DNA of 41,538 nt from an uncultured Pelagibacteraceae bacterium (GCA_902545825.1 CACCHS010000008.1:1-41538), one strand, 5' to 3'; positions 26,252 through 34,471 are shown, counted from the stretch's first letter. Made by a program: numbers and translations. The notes: generated by a model not told the origin, from the letters alone.

Positions 26252-26531
26252 TATTTATTTTGTCAAATAATTCTCTACCAAATTTAAAATGAATAGTCTT
26301 TTTTTCAGGAGTATCAACTTTTTCACCAGTTTTTGGGTTACGAGAAATTCTAGCTTTCTGTACATGTGTCGACCAAGTACCGAAACCTCTTAACTCAACT
26401 CTTTCACCTTTTTTTAAAGAATATTTAATTTCCTCCAAAATTATATTAAAAAATTTTTCGAGATCTTTTTTATAAAAATTAGGGTATTTTTTGTAAATTT
26501 TTTGAAGGAGCCTAGATTTAACTATTGCCAA
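26238..26531 (-). CDS. ihfB: Integration host factor, beta subunit
   Basis: The 97-residue HU/IHF-family protein bends DNA. RGFGTWSTH and the DNA-intercalating arm RISRNPKTGEKVDTPEKKTIHFK identify it; the proline of NPKTG is present. Its place directly after rpsA and the PEKK-type arm support IHF-beta over HU. The frame has no ATG; TTG at 26531 is the only sensible start, giving MAIVKSRLL. The 27-base gap to rpsA contains an A13 run on the coding strand (26560-26548). Confidence 0.92.
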   Translation of the reverse strand: MAIVKSRLLQKIYKKYPNFYKKDLEKFFNIILEEIKYSLKKGERVELRGFGTWSTHVQKARISRNPKTGEKVDTPEKKTIHFKFGRELFDKINNEKK

Positions 26532-26558
26532 TTTTAATTAATCTTTCTTTTTTTTTTT

Positions 26559-28274
26559 TTATTTTTTATCCAATTTATCTGATAAAGAAGAAAATGGAAG
26601 CTGTCTTCCTGATAAAGGATCAGAACCCATTTCTAAAGCTTTTTTGTTCTGCAATTCTTCTAATAATTTAATACTTAAAGATACCTTCCTTTTTTTTAGA
26701 TCAATTTCCTGTATTGCAGCATCAATTCTATCTCCTGTAATAAACCTTGATGGTCTTGCATCAGCTGCATTTATTGCAATCTGAGATTTTTTTATTTGTA
26801 ACTCAATTTTACTACCTTCGGGTTGAACTGTAAGACCTCTGTTATCAGTATTTAATATTTTGACAGTTAAAGTATCATTTACTTTTTTATCTTTAAACCA
26901 TTCGAAAGGATCAGTTTGGGTTTGTTTTAAACCTATTCTTAGCTTTTGTTGATCAGGCTTTATTTCTAAAACTTTAACTTTCAATTTTTCGCCTTTCTTA
27001 TATTTTTTAATTTCCTCTTCAGGGTTTTTATCATATGTAAGGTCATTGGCATGTAAAAAGCCGTCTAAATCAAAACCATCAATTTTTAAATAGATTGCAT
27101 AATCATTAATACTGTTAATTGTTCCCTCAACTATTGAGTCTACTGGAAACTTTTTTTCGAAAACAATCATTGGATTTTCTTGCGTTAGTCTATGTGATAT
27201 AGAAACTCTTCTTTTTTCTTTATCAATTTCAGTAATTACACAATTTATTTCATCCCCTATTTTAAACATTTTTTTGGCAGATGGATTTTTCTTAGTCCAA
27301 CTTAATTCACTCGAGTGCAATAAAGTAGTAAGTCCAGGCTCAAGTTCACAAAATGCACCAAAGTCCATCAATTTAACAACTTTGACTTTGTATTCTTTCT
27401 TTAATTCATAATTTGATATATGTTCAAATGGATCTGGTGATAATTGTTTAATTGAGCAACCTACTTGTTGTTTATCTTTGTCAACCGAGATTATTAGCAA
27501 ATCATGTTTTGCCCCTATGCTTAATAGTTCTTCAGGGTGATTTACTCTTGAATATGAAAGTTCAGAAGTATGAACAAGCACATCCAACTCAGAGTTTACA
27601 TCAAAAAAACATCCAAAGTTGCTATATCCTTTAACTACAGCATTTTTAATTATATCGCCAACTTTATACTTTTCTATGATTTTTGCTCTATCCTCTTTTT
27701 TACCAGAGGATATGATTTGTCTTCTTGATACACATGCATTACCTCTAATCTTATCTAGTTTAATTAGAGCAAACTTTTGAGGTTCATTTATTAAATGAGA
27801 TATATCTTTTAGAGGTTTATCAGAGATTTGAGAACCAGGACAAAACATAAGTGACCCAGTATCAATATGTTCAACGATAACACCACCTTTACATTTATTT
27901 GTTATTTTTCCCATTATAGGCTCATTTTTTTCAAATGCCTCTACTAGTTTATCCCAACCTTTTATTTTAAGAGCTTTACTTGCGGACACAATAACATCAC
28001 CATTTTTGTCTTCTATTCTCTCCAATAAAACTGAAATTTTACTTCCAACTTTTAAATTATCTAACAATCCTAAAGTTTTAATCTCATTAACATCAACCAC
28101 AGGTTCTGATTTTAGTCCCTCTATAAACAGAAAAATAAACTTTTCAGTTATTTTAGTTACTTTACCCTCTATTATTTTACCTTCAGCAATATTTTTTGAT
28201 TTTGAAAGTTGGCCGTTTAGAAGTTCTTTAAATTCTTTTGAGGCTTTAGTTTCTAAAGAATTGTATATTTCCAT
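26559..28274 (-). CDS. rpsA: 30S ribosomal protein S1
   Basis: S1 binds mRNA at the ribosome and helps initiation on messages with weak or no Shine-Dalgarno sequences, which is the usual case in this window. The 571 residues hold six S1 repeats, with typical strands such as GEIVEG-like EGKVTKI (about residue 36), GKITNKCKGGVIVEHI, NAVVKGYSNFGCFFDV, KVVKLMDFGAFCELEPG, GTINSINDYAIYLKI and VKILNTDNRGLTVQ. The first two repeats are the divergent ribosome-binding ones. Its ATG overlaps the cmk stop by one base. Confidence 0.97.
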   Translation of the reverse strand: MEIYNSLETKASKEFKELLNGQLSKSKNIAEGKIIEGKVTKITEKFIFLFIEGLKSEPVVDVNEIKTLGLLDNLKVGSKISVLLERIEDKNGDVIVSASKALKIKGWDKLVEAFEKNEPIMGKITNKCKGGVIVEHIDTGSLMFCPGSQISDKPLKDISHLINEPQKFALIKLDKIRGNACVSRRQIISSGKKEDRAKIIEKYKVGDIIKNAVVKGYSNFGCFFDVNSELDVLVHTSELSYSRVNHPEELLSIGAKHDLLIISVDKDKQQVGCSIKQLSPDPFEHISNYELKKEYKVKVVKLMDFGAFCELEPGLTTLLHSSELSWTKKNPSAKKMFKIGDEINCVITEIDKEKRRVSISHRLTQENPMIVFEKKFPVDSIVEGTINSINDYAIYLKIDGFDLDGFLHANDLTYDKNPEEEIKKYKKGEKLKVKVLEIKPDQQKLRIGLKQTQTDPFEWFKDKKVNDTLTVKILNTDNRGLTVQPEGSKIELQIKKSQIAINAADARPSRFITGDRIDAAIQEIDLKKRKVSLSIKLLEELQNKKALEMGSDPLSGRQLPFSSLSDKLDKK

Positions 28275-28924
28275 TAATTTTTAATTTTTTTTTCAATAAT
28301 ATTTTTTATTTTTAAAAAGCATGCACTTTTAGTTAAATTTGAGGTATTAATCAAGATAGAATCCTTAGTTCTTTTAAGGGGGGAAATACGCCTATTAAAG
28401 TCACTATAATCACGAATTTTAATACTTTTTTTTACGTCTAATAGAGTAGTCTTTTTGCCGAGTTTTCTTAATTCTTTGTATCTTCTTAGGGCCCTTACTT
28501 TTAAAGATGCAGTTATAAAAAATTTAAAATTTGCATCAGGTATTATTCTATAAGTGATATCTCTTCCATCTAAGCAACTACCATTAAACTTTTTTGGAAA
28601 TCTATAGGCACAATTAATTTGAAAATTATGGACCAATTTTCTAACATTTTTATCTTTAGCTATTATTGAAGCCATAGTACCGATTTCATCATTTGATAAT
28701 ACTTTTTTTTCTAAATCTTTTAATTTAAGGTTTTTAATTTTTCTTTTGATAAATTTGTAACAGTATTTCCTGGGAAGTTTTATTTTTAAAAAAGCTATAT
28801 ATCTGTAAATTTTTCCTGTGTCTAAATAAAGAAGATTAAAATATTTGGATATAGCTTTAGCAACCGTTCCTGCTCCTGCAGCAGCAGGAGAGTCAATTGC
28901 AACTTTAATTTTTTTTTTTACCAT
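28274..28924 (-). CDS. cmk: Cytidylate kinase with altered P-loop
   Basis: Cmk phosphorylates CMP and dCMP. Position between aroA and rpsA and the motifs LDTGKIYR, SCLDGRDI, PDANFKFFITAS, RALRRYKEL and KIRDYSDFNRRISPL identify it. The surprise is the Walker A loop: family enzymes read IDGPAASGKGT, but this one reads IDSPAAAGAGT at residues 10-20. Gly12 is Ser, and the phosphate-binding lysine is Ala18 (codon GCA, minus strand 28873-28871). The remaining protein looks selected and full length (216 residues). It may bind phosphate differently, be slow, or have a new role. Its ATG overlaps the aroA stop by seven bases, and codons 3-6 lie in an A11 run. Confidence 0.9.
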   Translation of the reverse strand: MVKKKIKVAIDSPAAAGAGTVAKAISKYFNLLYLDTGKIYRYIAFLKIKLPRKYCYKFIKRKIKNLKLKDLEKKVLSNDEIGTMASIIAKDKNVRKLVHNFQINCAYRFPKKFNGSCLDGRDITYRIIPDANFKFFITASLKVRALRRYKELRKLGKKTTLLDVKKSIKIRDYSDFNRRISPLKRTKDSILINTSNLTKSACFLKIKNIIEKKIKN

Positions 28925-30252
28925 TTAATAATACCTCCAATTTCTTTTATTTTTTTAAAAAATGAAGGAAAAGAAGTTTTAACAGAGATTGGATCATATA
29001 TTTTCCAAATCCCACCAAATGATAATGCTGATATAACAGACATCATAAATATTCTATGGTCTTTCAAAAAATTCCTAATTACAATTTTTTTGTTTAACTC
29101 TAAATTGGGATTTCCATAAATTTTTATTGAACTATGATCGTATTTTAATTTAACTCCCATATTTTTTAAAATTCTTGCTGCAATTTTAAGTCTAGGACTT
29201 TCTTTTTGATTTAATTCAGATAGATCTTTAAAAGAGGAAATTCCATTTGCTTTTGCAGCAGCTAGAAAAATAATCATAAATTCATCTATCGCTGCGGAAT
29301 TTAAATTAGTGGGGCATCTGATACCTTTTAATTTCTTTACACTTCTTACTTCAATATCTGAACATTTTTCTCCATTTATTACCTTTATATTTTTAAATTT
29401 AATTTTCGCACCCATCATATTTAAAATTTTTATAAGACCAATTCTTGTTTCATTGATATTAATATTTTTTAAAACAATTCTGGAGTTTTTGGATAGTAAT
29501 GTAAGTATAATAAAAAAAGACGCTGAACTTATATCTCCAGGAATATTAAAATCAAATTTTTTAATTAATTTTGGTCTAGATAACGTAATAAAATCATAAT
29601 TAAATATTTTTTTCGTCTTAATTGGAATATTAAGGGCTTTAAACATATTTTCTGTGTGATTTCTCGATCTTTTAGCTTTTATTTTTATTTTACCTGGAAC
29701 ATTTAAAGAGGCTAACATTATACTTGTTTTACATTGGGCAGATCCTCTTTTCTCAAAATATTTAATTGGTCTTAAATAATTTGATCCTTTAATAAAAATT
29801 GGCAATTTGGATTTATTTCCTGGATAAAAATTAGCTCCAATATTTTTTAATGGACCGATCACTCTTGAAAAATCTCTTTTTGATAAGCTTTTATCACCAA
29901 TTATTTTTATTTTGTAAGGAGATTTAATTAGTAGAGATAGTATCAATCTACCTAAAGTGCCTGAATTTCCAGCATTCAAAATAATATTTTTTTTAAAAAT
30001 AAAACCATTTAAACCTCTGCCAGATATTAAACAAATATTTTGTTTTTGAATTATTTTAACACCAAGCTTTTTAAGACAATTTAAAGTATTCTGAACATCT
30101 TCAGATTTTAATAAATTTTTTGCTTTTGAAGTGCCAATTGCTTGAGAAGCTAATAATGCCCAACGAATAGATAAGCTTTTATCACTGTCTACATATATTT
30201 TTTTATTATAATTTTTTATTTTTTTATCAATTAGAACAAAATTTTTTGGCAT
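28918..30252 (-). CDS. aroA: 3-phosphoshikimate 1-carboxyvinyltransferase (EPSP synthase)
   Basis: AroA joins phosphoenolpyruvate to shikimate-3-phosphate in aromatic amino acid synthesis. The 444 residues contain SDKSLSIRWALLAS (Lys, Ser and Arg of the PG(D/S)KS..NRA motif), NAGNSGTLGRL, SAQCKTSIMLAS, NIPGDISSASFF, catalytic Asp in AAIDEFMIIFLAAA, and DHRIFMMSV. Two normally strict motifs are changed: PGDKS reads DSDKS and KE(S/T)DR reads KESPR, though the substrate-binding Lys, Glu and Arg remain. It belongs to the conserved aroA-cmk-rpsA-ihfB block and follows lptB by six bases. Confidence 0.95.
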   Translation of the reverse strand: MPKNFVLIDKKIKNYNKKIYVDSDKSLSIRWALLASQAIGTSKAKNLLKSEDVQNTLNCLKKLGVKIIQKQNICLISGRGLNGFIFKKNIILNAGNSGTLGRLILSLLIKSPYKIKIIGDKSLSKRDFSRVIGPLKNIGANFYPGNKSKLPIFIKGSNYLRPIKYFEKRGSAQCKTSIMLASLNVPGKIKIKAKRSRNHTENMFKALNIPIKTKKIFNYDFITLSRPKLIKKFDFNIPGDISSASFFIILTLLSKNSRIVLKNININETRIGLIKILNMMGAKIKFKNIKVINGEKCSDIEVRSVKKLKGIRCPTNLNSAAIDEFMIIFLAAAKANGISSFKDLSELNQKESPRLKIAARILKNMGVKLKYDHSSIKIYGNPNLELNKKIVIRNFLKDHRIFMMSVISALSFGGIWKIYDPISVKTSFPSFFKKIKEIGGIIKW

Positions 30253-30258
30253 TTAATT

Positions 30259-31035
30259 TTAATTGATTTTGAAAGTTTCTCCAAAATAGGCATTTTTTGC
30301 TTCAGCGTTATTAATAAGTTCTTTTGGAGTACCTTGGGCAATTATTTTACAATTTGATAATATCATCGCTATATCTACACATGTAAGCAAATCTCTAGCC
30401 TGATGATCGCAAATAATTATTCCTATTCTTTCCTCTGTTTGTAAATTTACTATTATTTTTTGTAACATTTGAATTGTTAATACGTCTAAGGCTGCAAAAC
30501 ATTCATCCAATAGAAGTATTTTCGGATCTCCGAGTAATGCAATTGCAATAACCAATTTTTTTTTTTGTCCGCCAGATAAGAAAGATGCTTTAATATTTCT
30601 AATATAGTCAAGTTCAAATTTTGATATTAAATACTCTATTTTACTGTTTTGTTCCCTATTATCTTTTATTAAAATTTCTGCAACAGCCTTTAAATTTTCG
30701 TATGTTGTTAAATCTGAAAAATATCCACCATATTGAGGAACATAACCAATTTTAAACTCTCTTGTTCTTACGTATATTGGAAAATTAGTCGAATCTTTGT
30801 TTCCAAATAGAATTTTACCATAATCAGGCTTTATCAGACCAGTAATTAGATTAAAAATTGTAGATTTTCCTGCACCATTTGGACCAAGCAAGCCAAGTAT
30901 CTCCCCCCTGTTTACTTTGAGCGAGACATTATCCAAAATTTTTCTTTCGCCAAATGATTTTGATACATTTTGGAGTTCTAACAAAGACTCGCTTTTTTTA
31001 AATGATTTAATTCTAAATTTTTTAATTACTGCCAT
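30259..31035 (-). CDS. lptB: LPS export ABC transporter ATP-binding protein LptB
   Basis: LptB powers extraction of lipopolysaccharide from the inner membrane by LptFG. Motifs are Walker A GPNGAGKST, Q-loop GYVPQYGGYFSDLT, signature SFLSGGQKKK, Walker B ILLLDECFAALD and H-loop IICDHQ. The Walker B extension DEPFAGVD is changed to DECFAALD. The 258 residues and adjacency to lptC and kdsD support LptB over another ABC ATPase. The ATG overlaps the lptC 3' end by 14 bases, with no lptA between them. Confidence 0.92.
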   Translation of the reverse strand: MAVIKKFRIKSFKKSESLLELQNVSKSFGERKILDNVSLKVNRGEILGLLGPNGAGKSTIFNLITGLIKPDYGKILFGNKDSTNFPIYVRTREFKIGYVPQYGGYFSDLTTYENLKAVAEILIKDNREQNSKIEYLISKFELDYIRNIKASFLSGGQKKKLVIAIALLGDPKILLLDECFAALDVLTIQMLQKIIVNLQTEERIGIIICDHQARDLLTCVDIAMILSNCKIIAQGTPKELINNAEAKNAYFGETFKIN

Positions 31036-31603
31036 TTTGTTTTAGTTCTACTTTAACTTTTTTCTGTTTATCTAACATATAAATCTTTGAGAATTTAGTT
31101 ACAAGATCAATTTCCAATATATCAGCATAAAGTTTATTATTATGATCTTTGTAGCGAACATTATTCTTTATGCTAATATTTTTATCAATATAATTCATAA
31201 ACAATTCATCAGAATCAATTAGATGTTCATCATATGATAATCTTACATTACCATAAAAAAAAGTATCTAATGTAACTTTGTTATAATTTGCAAAATCTGA
31301 TAAAATAATTATATCCTCCGAGTTCAGTATTTTGATAATGCCTGTCACTCTTTCTAGCACAAGTACATTTTTTTCTTTTTCAGCAACTTTTCCAGATTCA
31401 GACTCAATAATATAACTATTTCCATCCTCATCAATTGCATTATATTTTAAATCTAGAATTTTATTATCTACATTATTATCGATCTCTGCCTTATTTATTT
31501 TAACTAAATTTTCATTTTTGTTAAAAAAAATTAAATAGTTCACAAGTAAAATAATCGCAATAACTAAAAATATTCCAGATTGAATTAATGATTTGGGTGA
31601 CAT
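31022..31603 (-). CDS. lptC: LPS export protein LptC
   Basis: LptC is the single-pass inner-membrane component that passes LPS from LptBFG to the periplasmic bridge. The 193 residues have one N-terminal membrane segment (GIFLVIAIILLVNYLIFF) and then a beta-jellyroll of short alternating strands, with YNAIDEDGNSYIIESESGK typical of the family. It lies four bases after kdsD. In most relatives lptA follows; here lptC runs directly into lptB. Confidence 0.88.
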   Translation of the reverse strand: MSPKSLIQSGIFLVIAIILLVNYLIFFNKNENLVKINKAEIDNNVDNKILDLKYNAIDEDGNSYIIESESGKVAEKEKNVLVLERVTGIIKILNSEDIIILSDFANYNKVTLDTFFYGNVRLSYDEHLIDSDELFMNYIDKNISIKNNVRYKDHNNKLYADILEIDLVTKFSKIYMLDKQKKVKVELKQNGSN

Positions 31604-31607
31604 TAAT

Positions 31608-32582
31608 TTAATTTATATTTGCATTTAAAATATTATGAATATGAATTAATCCGACTGTTTGGTTTTTTTTCTTATTTTTGTATACACATAAACTTGTAAT
31701 TTTTTTATTTGAGGTCATTAAACTTAAAGCTTTTGCAGCAAGCTCATTTTGATCTATTGAGATAGGATTTTTAGTCATAATTTTCTTTAATTTAATTTCC
31801 TTAATATCGTTATTTTTTTCAACCGCTCTTTTTAAATCACCATCAGTTATGACACCTATTGTTTTTTTAATTTTATTTCTAATAATTAAAACGCCTAAAT
31901 TTTTTTTTGATAATATTTTTAAAGCATTCTTCATATTAGAATTTTCGTTAATAAAAGGAATTTTATTTCCCTTTATCATGAGTTCTTCAACAGTTTTAAG
32001 TTTAGTTGCCAAATTCCCCGATGGGTGAAATTTTTTAAAATCTAATTTACCAAAATTTTTATAGTTCATAGATGCAATAGCTAATGCATCACCTAACGCC
32101 AATTGAGATGTAGTGGATGAAGTGGGAACAATACCATGACCTGATTCTTTTACCTCTGGTATAAATAGTTTAAAGTCAGAAGATTTATATAATATCGAAT
32201 TTTTTTTTGAAACGATACCAACCAAGGTAATTTTATTTCTTTTAGCGTATTGTATTACTGGCTTAAGTTCATCTGTCTCTCCAGAATTACTAATTAATAC
32301 TAATAAATCTTTTTTAGTTATACTTCCAAGGTCTCCATGAGTGCATTGGCTTGCAGAAATTGCGAAAGAAGGACTTCCTACAGATGAAAGAGTGCTACTA
32401 ATCTTCGATGCTATAATAAAACTTTTTCCAACACCACAAAAAACAATTTTAGATTGACAATTTACAATTAAATTGACAACTTTATTAAAATTATTATTGA
32501 TAGAATTTTTCAGTTTTCTTAGTGCCAGAATTTCTAAATCAATTACATTTTTCGCAATCTTTTTTAAATTATTTTTTCTCAT
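31608..32582 (-). CDS. kdsD: Arabinose-5-phosphate isomerase (KpsF/GutQ family)
   Basis: KdsD converts ribulose-5-phosphate to arabinose-5-phosphate, the first step of KDO synthesis for LPS. The 324 residues have a SIS domain (GVGKSFIIASKISSTLSSVG, CTHGDLGSI, ISNSGETDEL, HGIVPTSSTTSQLALGDALA) followed by two CBS domains (about 200-324, with IGVITDGDLKRA). It is co-transcribed with lptC and lptB, while kdsB of the same pathway lies at 38646-39383. Confidence 0.95.
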   Translation of the reverse strand: MRKNNLKKIAKNVIDLEILALRKLKNSINNNFNKVVNLIVNCQSKIVFCGVGKSFIIASKISSTLSSVGSPSFAISASQCTHGDLGSITKKDLLVLISNSGETDELKPVIQYAKRNKITLVGIVSKKNSILYKSSDFKLFIPEVKESGHGIVPTSSTTSQLALGDALAIASMNYKNFGKLDFKKFHPSGNLATKLKTVEELMIKGNKIPFINENSNMKNALKILSKKNLGVLIIRNKIKKTIGVITDGDLKRAVEKNNDIKEIKLKKIMTKNPISIDQNELAAKALSLMTSNKKITSLCVYKNKKKNQTVGLIHIHNILNANIN

Positions 32583-32584
32583 CT

Positions 32585-33202
32585 TTAATGTTCAAAAGTA
32601 TTTATTTTATAACCTGCAATTTCCATATCAACAAGAATAGGTAAAACTTTTATACTCTTTTCATAAAGTTCAATTCTTTTTTCTCTTTCCAACATAGTTC
32701 TTAATTTTTTTCTTATTTCAAATAAGAACTCCGTATCTTGTGCAGCGTAACTTATTTGTTTCTCCGAAAGATTAGGATCACCCCAATCACTTTGTTGTTC
32801 TTTTTTTGATATATCTTTTCCACAAATTTCTTTGACCAAATCCTTATAACCATGAGAGCTCGAGGCAGTTCTGGCTATTTTTGATGCAAGTTTAGTACAA
32901 AAAATATTTTCAACTTCTACACTTAGATGATATTTTAACCAGAGTAAATCTTGTCTAGCATAGTGCATAATAAATTGAATTTTATTATTCAAAAGTAGTT
33001 TTTTTAAGTTCGGTGCATCATAGTTATTTCTATTAAGTTTTACTAAAAAATACTTTTTCGACTCTAAACCTAATTGAACTAAAGTTAGAGGGTCTCTTCC
33101 TAATACAAGTCCAAGAGCCTCACAGTCTAAACCAATAGCTTTTTCATTTGAAAAATCAATTTCACTAGGTAGGTCTTGATCAAATATTTTGATGTTATTC
33201 AT
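32585..33202 (-). CDS. rnd: Ribonuclease D-like 3'-5' exonuclease
   Basis: The 205-residue protein is a DEDDy exonuclease. Exo I is IGLDCEALGL (Asp and Glu kept, DTE changed to DCE), Exo II is FIMHYARQDLLWL, and Exo III is YAAQDTEFL with the catalytic Tyr and Asp. It has no HRDC domains, as in the short RNase D proteins common in Alphaproteobacteria. It probably trims tRNA or other structured RNA ends. It is the first gene of the nine-gene minus-strand run and has a good promoter close to the ATG. Confidence 0.88.
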   Translation of the reverse strand: MNNIKIFDQDLPSEIDFSNEKAIGLDCEALGLVLGRDPLTLVQLGLESKKYFLVKLNRNNYDAPNLKKLLLNNKIQFIMHYARQDLLWLKYHLSVEVENIFCTKLASKIARTASSSHGYKDLVKEICGKDISKKEQQSDWGDPNLSEKQISYAAQDTEFLFEIRKKLRTMLEREKRIELYEKSIKVLPILVDMEIAGYKINTFEH

Positions 33203-33240
33203 TTTAAGTTATATATATAAAGACAAAACAAAAATGTCTA
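33189..33240. promoter_or_regulatory. Divergent promoters sharing one TATATA box (rnd operon and NDUFA9-like gene)
   Basis: Minus strand: TAGACA (33240-33235), 17 bases, TATATA (33217-33212), ten bases before the rnd ATG at 33202. Plus strand: TTGATG (33189-33194), 17 bases, the same TATATA (33212-33217), 35 bases before the ATG at 33252. The box is self-complementary and both spacers are the optimal length. The box lacks the final T of the -10 consensus, so this is a moderate prediction. Confidence 0.4.
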
Positions 33241-33251
33241 TTTTTTGATAA

Positions 33252-34205
33252 ATGATTAAAAAAAAAGTACTAATCTTCGGTGCAAGTGGTCAAATTGGTA
33301 GATATTGTATCAGAAGATTAGTTAAAGATAATTATAAAGTTGTAGCAATAACCAGAAACAAACATCAAAAAGCTTATATTTTAAAAACTCAAGCACCAAT
33401 AGGTTATCTGGATATTGAAGAAACAGATATTTTTAATGAGGAAAAGATCACTAAATTTATCTCCGAAACAGATATTTGTATTAACTTAATTGGAATCTTA
33501 TTTGAAAAAGGAAAAAGAAATACATTTGAAAATATTCATACCAAATTCCCAAAACTTTTGTCCAAAATTTGCTTTAAACATAATAAAAAATTAATACACT
33601 TGTCCGCTTTGGGTTTGGAAGATGCCAAAGATTCATTATATGCTTCAAGTAAATTAAATGGTGAGGAAAGTATTAAAAATAATCTTCCATCTGCAACAAT
33701 TTTAAAACCTTCAATAGTTTATAGTGTAGATGATAAGTTTACCACTAAGTTTATGAGTATGCTTAGTTTACTACCTATTTTTCCACTGTATTATAATGGA
33801 GAAACAAAATTTTGTCCTATTCATGCATCAGATGTATCAGAAGTAATATTTAATGTAATATCAAACGAAATTTATTCAAAAAGTATAGAAGTTATTGGTC
33901 CAGAGGTAATAACATTCAAAGAAATACTAGAAAAATTACTTACCGCGATAAACAAAAAAAGAATATTATTGCCATTACCTTTATTTATCGCAAAAGCGAG
34001 TGCTTCAATTTTTCAACTTTTACCAACTCCATTAATCACTAATGATCAACTAAAATTACTAAAGTATGATAATATTAAATCAAAAAACGGAATTACAAAT
34101 TTTGACATTGGAGTACCTAGTAAAATTTTTTTTGATAAAGGCATTAAGGAATATGCTTACAATTGGCGAGAGGGAGGAAAATTTTCTTTAGAGAAAAATA
34201 CATAA
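33252..34205 (+). CDS. NDUFA9-like NAD(P)-binding protein (complex I accessory family)
   Basis: The 317-residue protein is an atypical short-chain dehydrogenase with an N-terminal Rossmann motif (IFGASGQIGRYCIRRL). CINLIGILFEKGKRNTFENIH and HLSALGLEDAKDSLYASSKLNGEE are characteristic of the NDUFA9 family, an accessory subunit of respiratory complex I in mitochondria and Alphaproteobacteria. The catalytic YxxxK is degenerate (YASSK). It may stabilise complex I or bind NADPH. It shares a short divergent region with the rnd operon and is followed after six bases by the SHOCT protein. Confidence 0.85.
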   Translation: MIKKKVLIFGASGQIGRYCIRRLVKDNYKVVAITRNKHQKAYILKTQAPIGYLDIEETDIFNEEKITKFISETDICINLIGILFEKGKRNTFENIHTKFPKLLSKICFKHNKKLIHLSALGLEDAKDSLYASSKLNGEESIKNNLPSATILKPSIVYSVDDKFTTKFMSMLSLLPIFPLYYNGETKFCPIHASDVSEVIFNVISNEIYSKSIEVIGPEVITFKEILEKLLTAINKKRILLPLPLFIAKASASIFQLLPTPLITNDQLKLLKYDNIKSKNGITNFDIGVPSKIFFDKGIKEYAYNWREGGKFSLEKNT

Positions 34206-34211
34206 AATAAA

Positions 34212-34469
34212 ATGCTTATAAATTTAGTTTATTTAGTTATATTTTTTATATTAATTTATGTAATTTTTATTGCTGTAAAAGCGATAAACACTGGTATGCA
34301 GGCTAAAAATTCAAATAAGTTAGAAGATAATATAAAAAACACCGACACCATAGAAGGTGAAAATCAAAGTATTAGTGATGAACTTATAAAGCTGAATGAT
34401 TTATTTGAGTCCGAAGTTATTACAAAAGAAGAATTTGAAAAGGCTAAAAAAAAATTATTGGATAAATAA
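34212..34469 (+). CDS. Small membrane protein with C-terminal SHOCT domain
   Basis: The 85-residue protein has one N-terminal membrane segment (LVYLVIFFILIYVIFIAVKAI), an acidic/polar linker, and a C-terminal SHOCT motif (ELIKLNDLFESEVITKEEF followed by KAKKKLL), a short oligomerisation-like helix pair. Such proteins are common and mostly uncharacterised. It follows the NDUFA9-like gene by six bases and ends two bases from the convergent gcrA stop. Confidence 0.75.
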   Translation: MLINLVYLVIFFILIYVIFIAVKAINTGMQAKNSNKLEDNIKNTDTIEGENQSISDELIKLNDLFESEVITKEEFEKAKKKLLDK

Positions 34470-34471
34470 AA

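Noticed and set aside
28909..28919. Eleven-base homopolymer at the start of cmk, considered as a phase-variation switch
   Set aside because: Long A/T runs are common throughout the window, and the tract encodes ordinary lysines; nothing suggests switching without strain data.
33221..33239. AGACA/TGTCT short inverted repeat between rnd and the NDUFA9-like gene
   Set aside because: Only five bases per arm with a nine-base spacer; part of it is already explained by the candidate -35 box.
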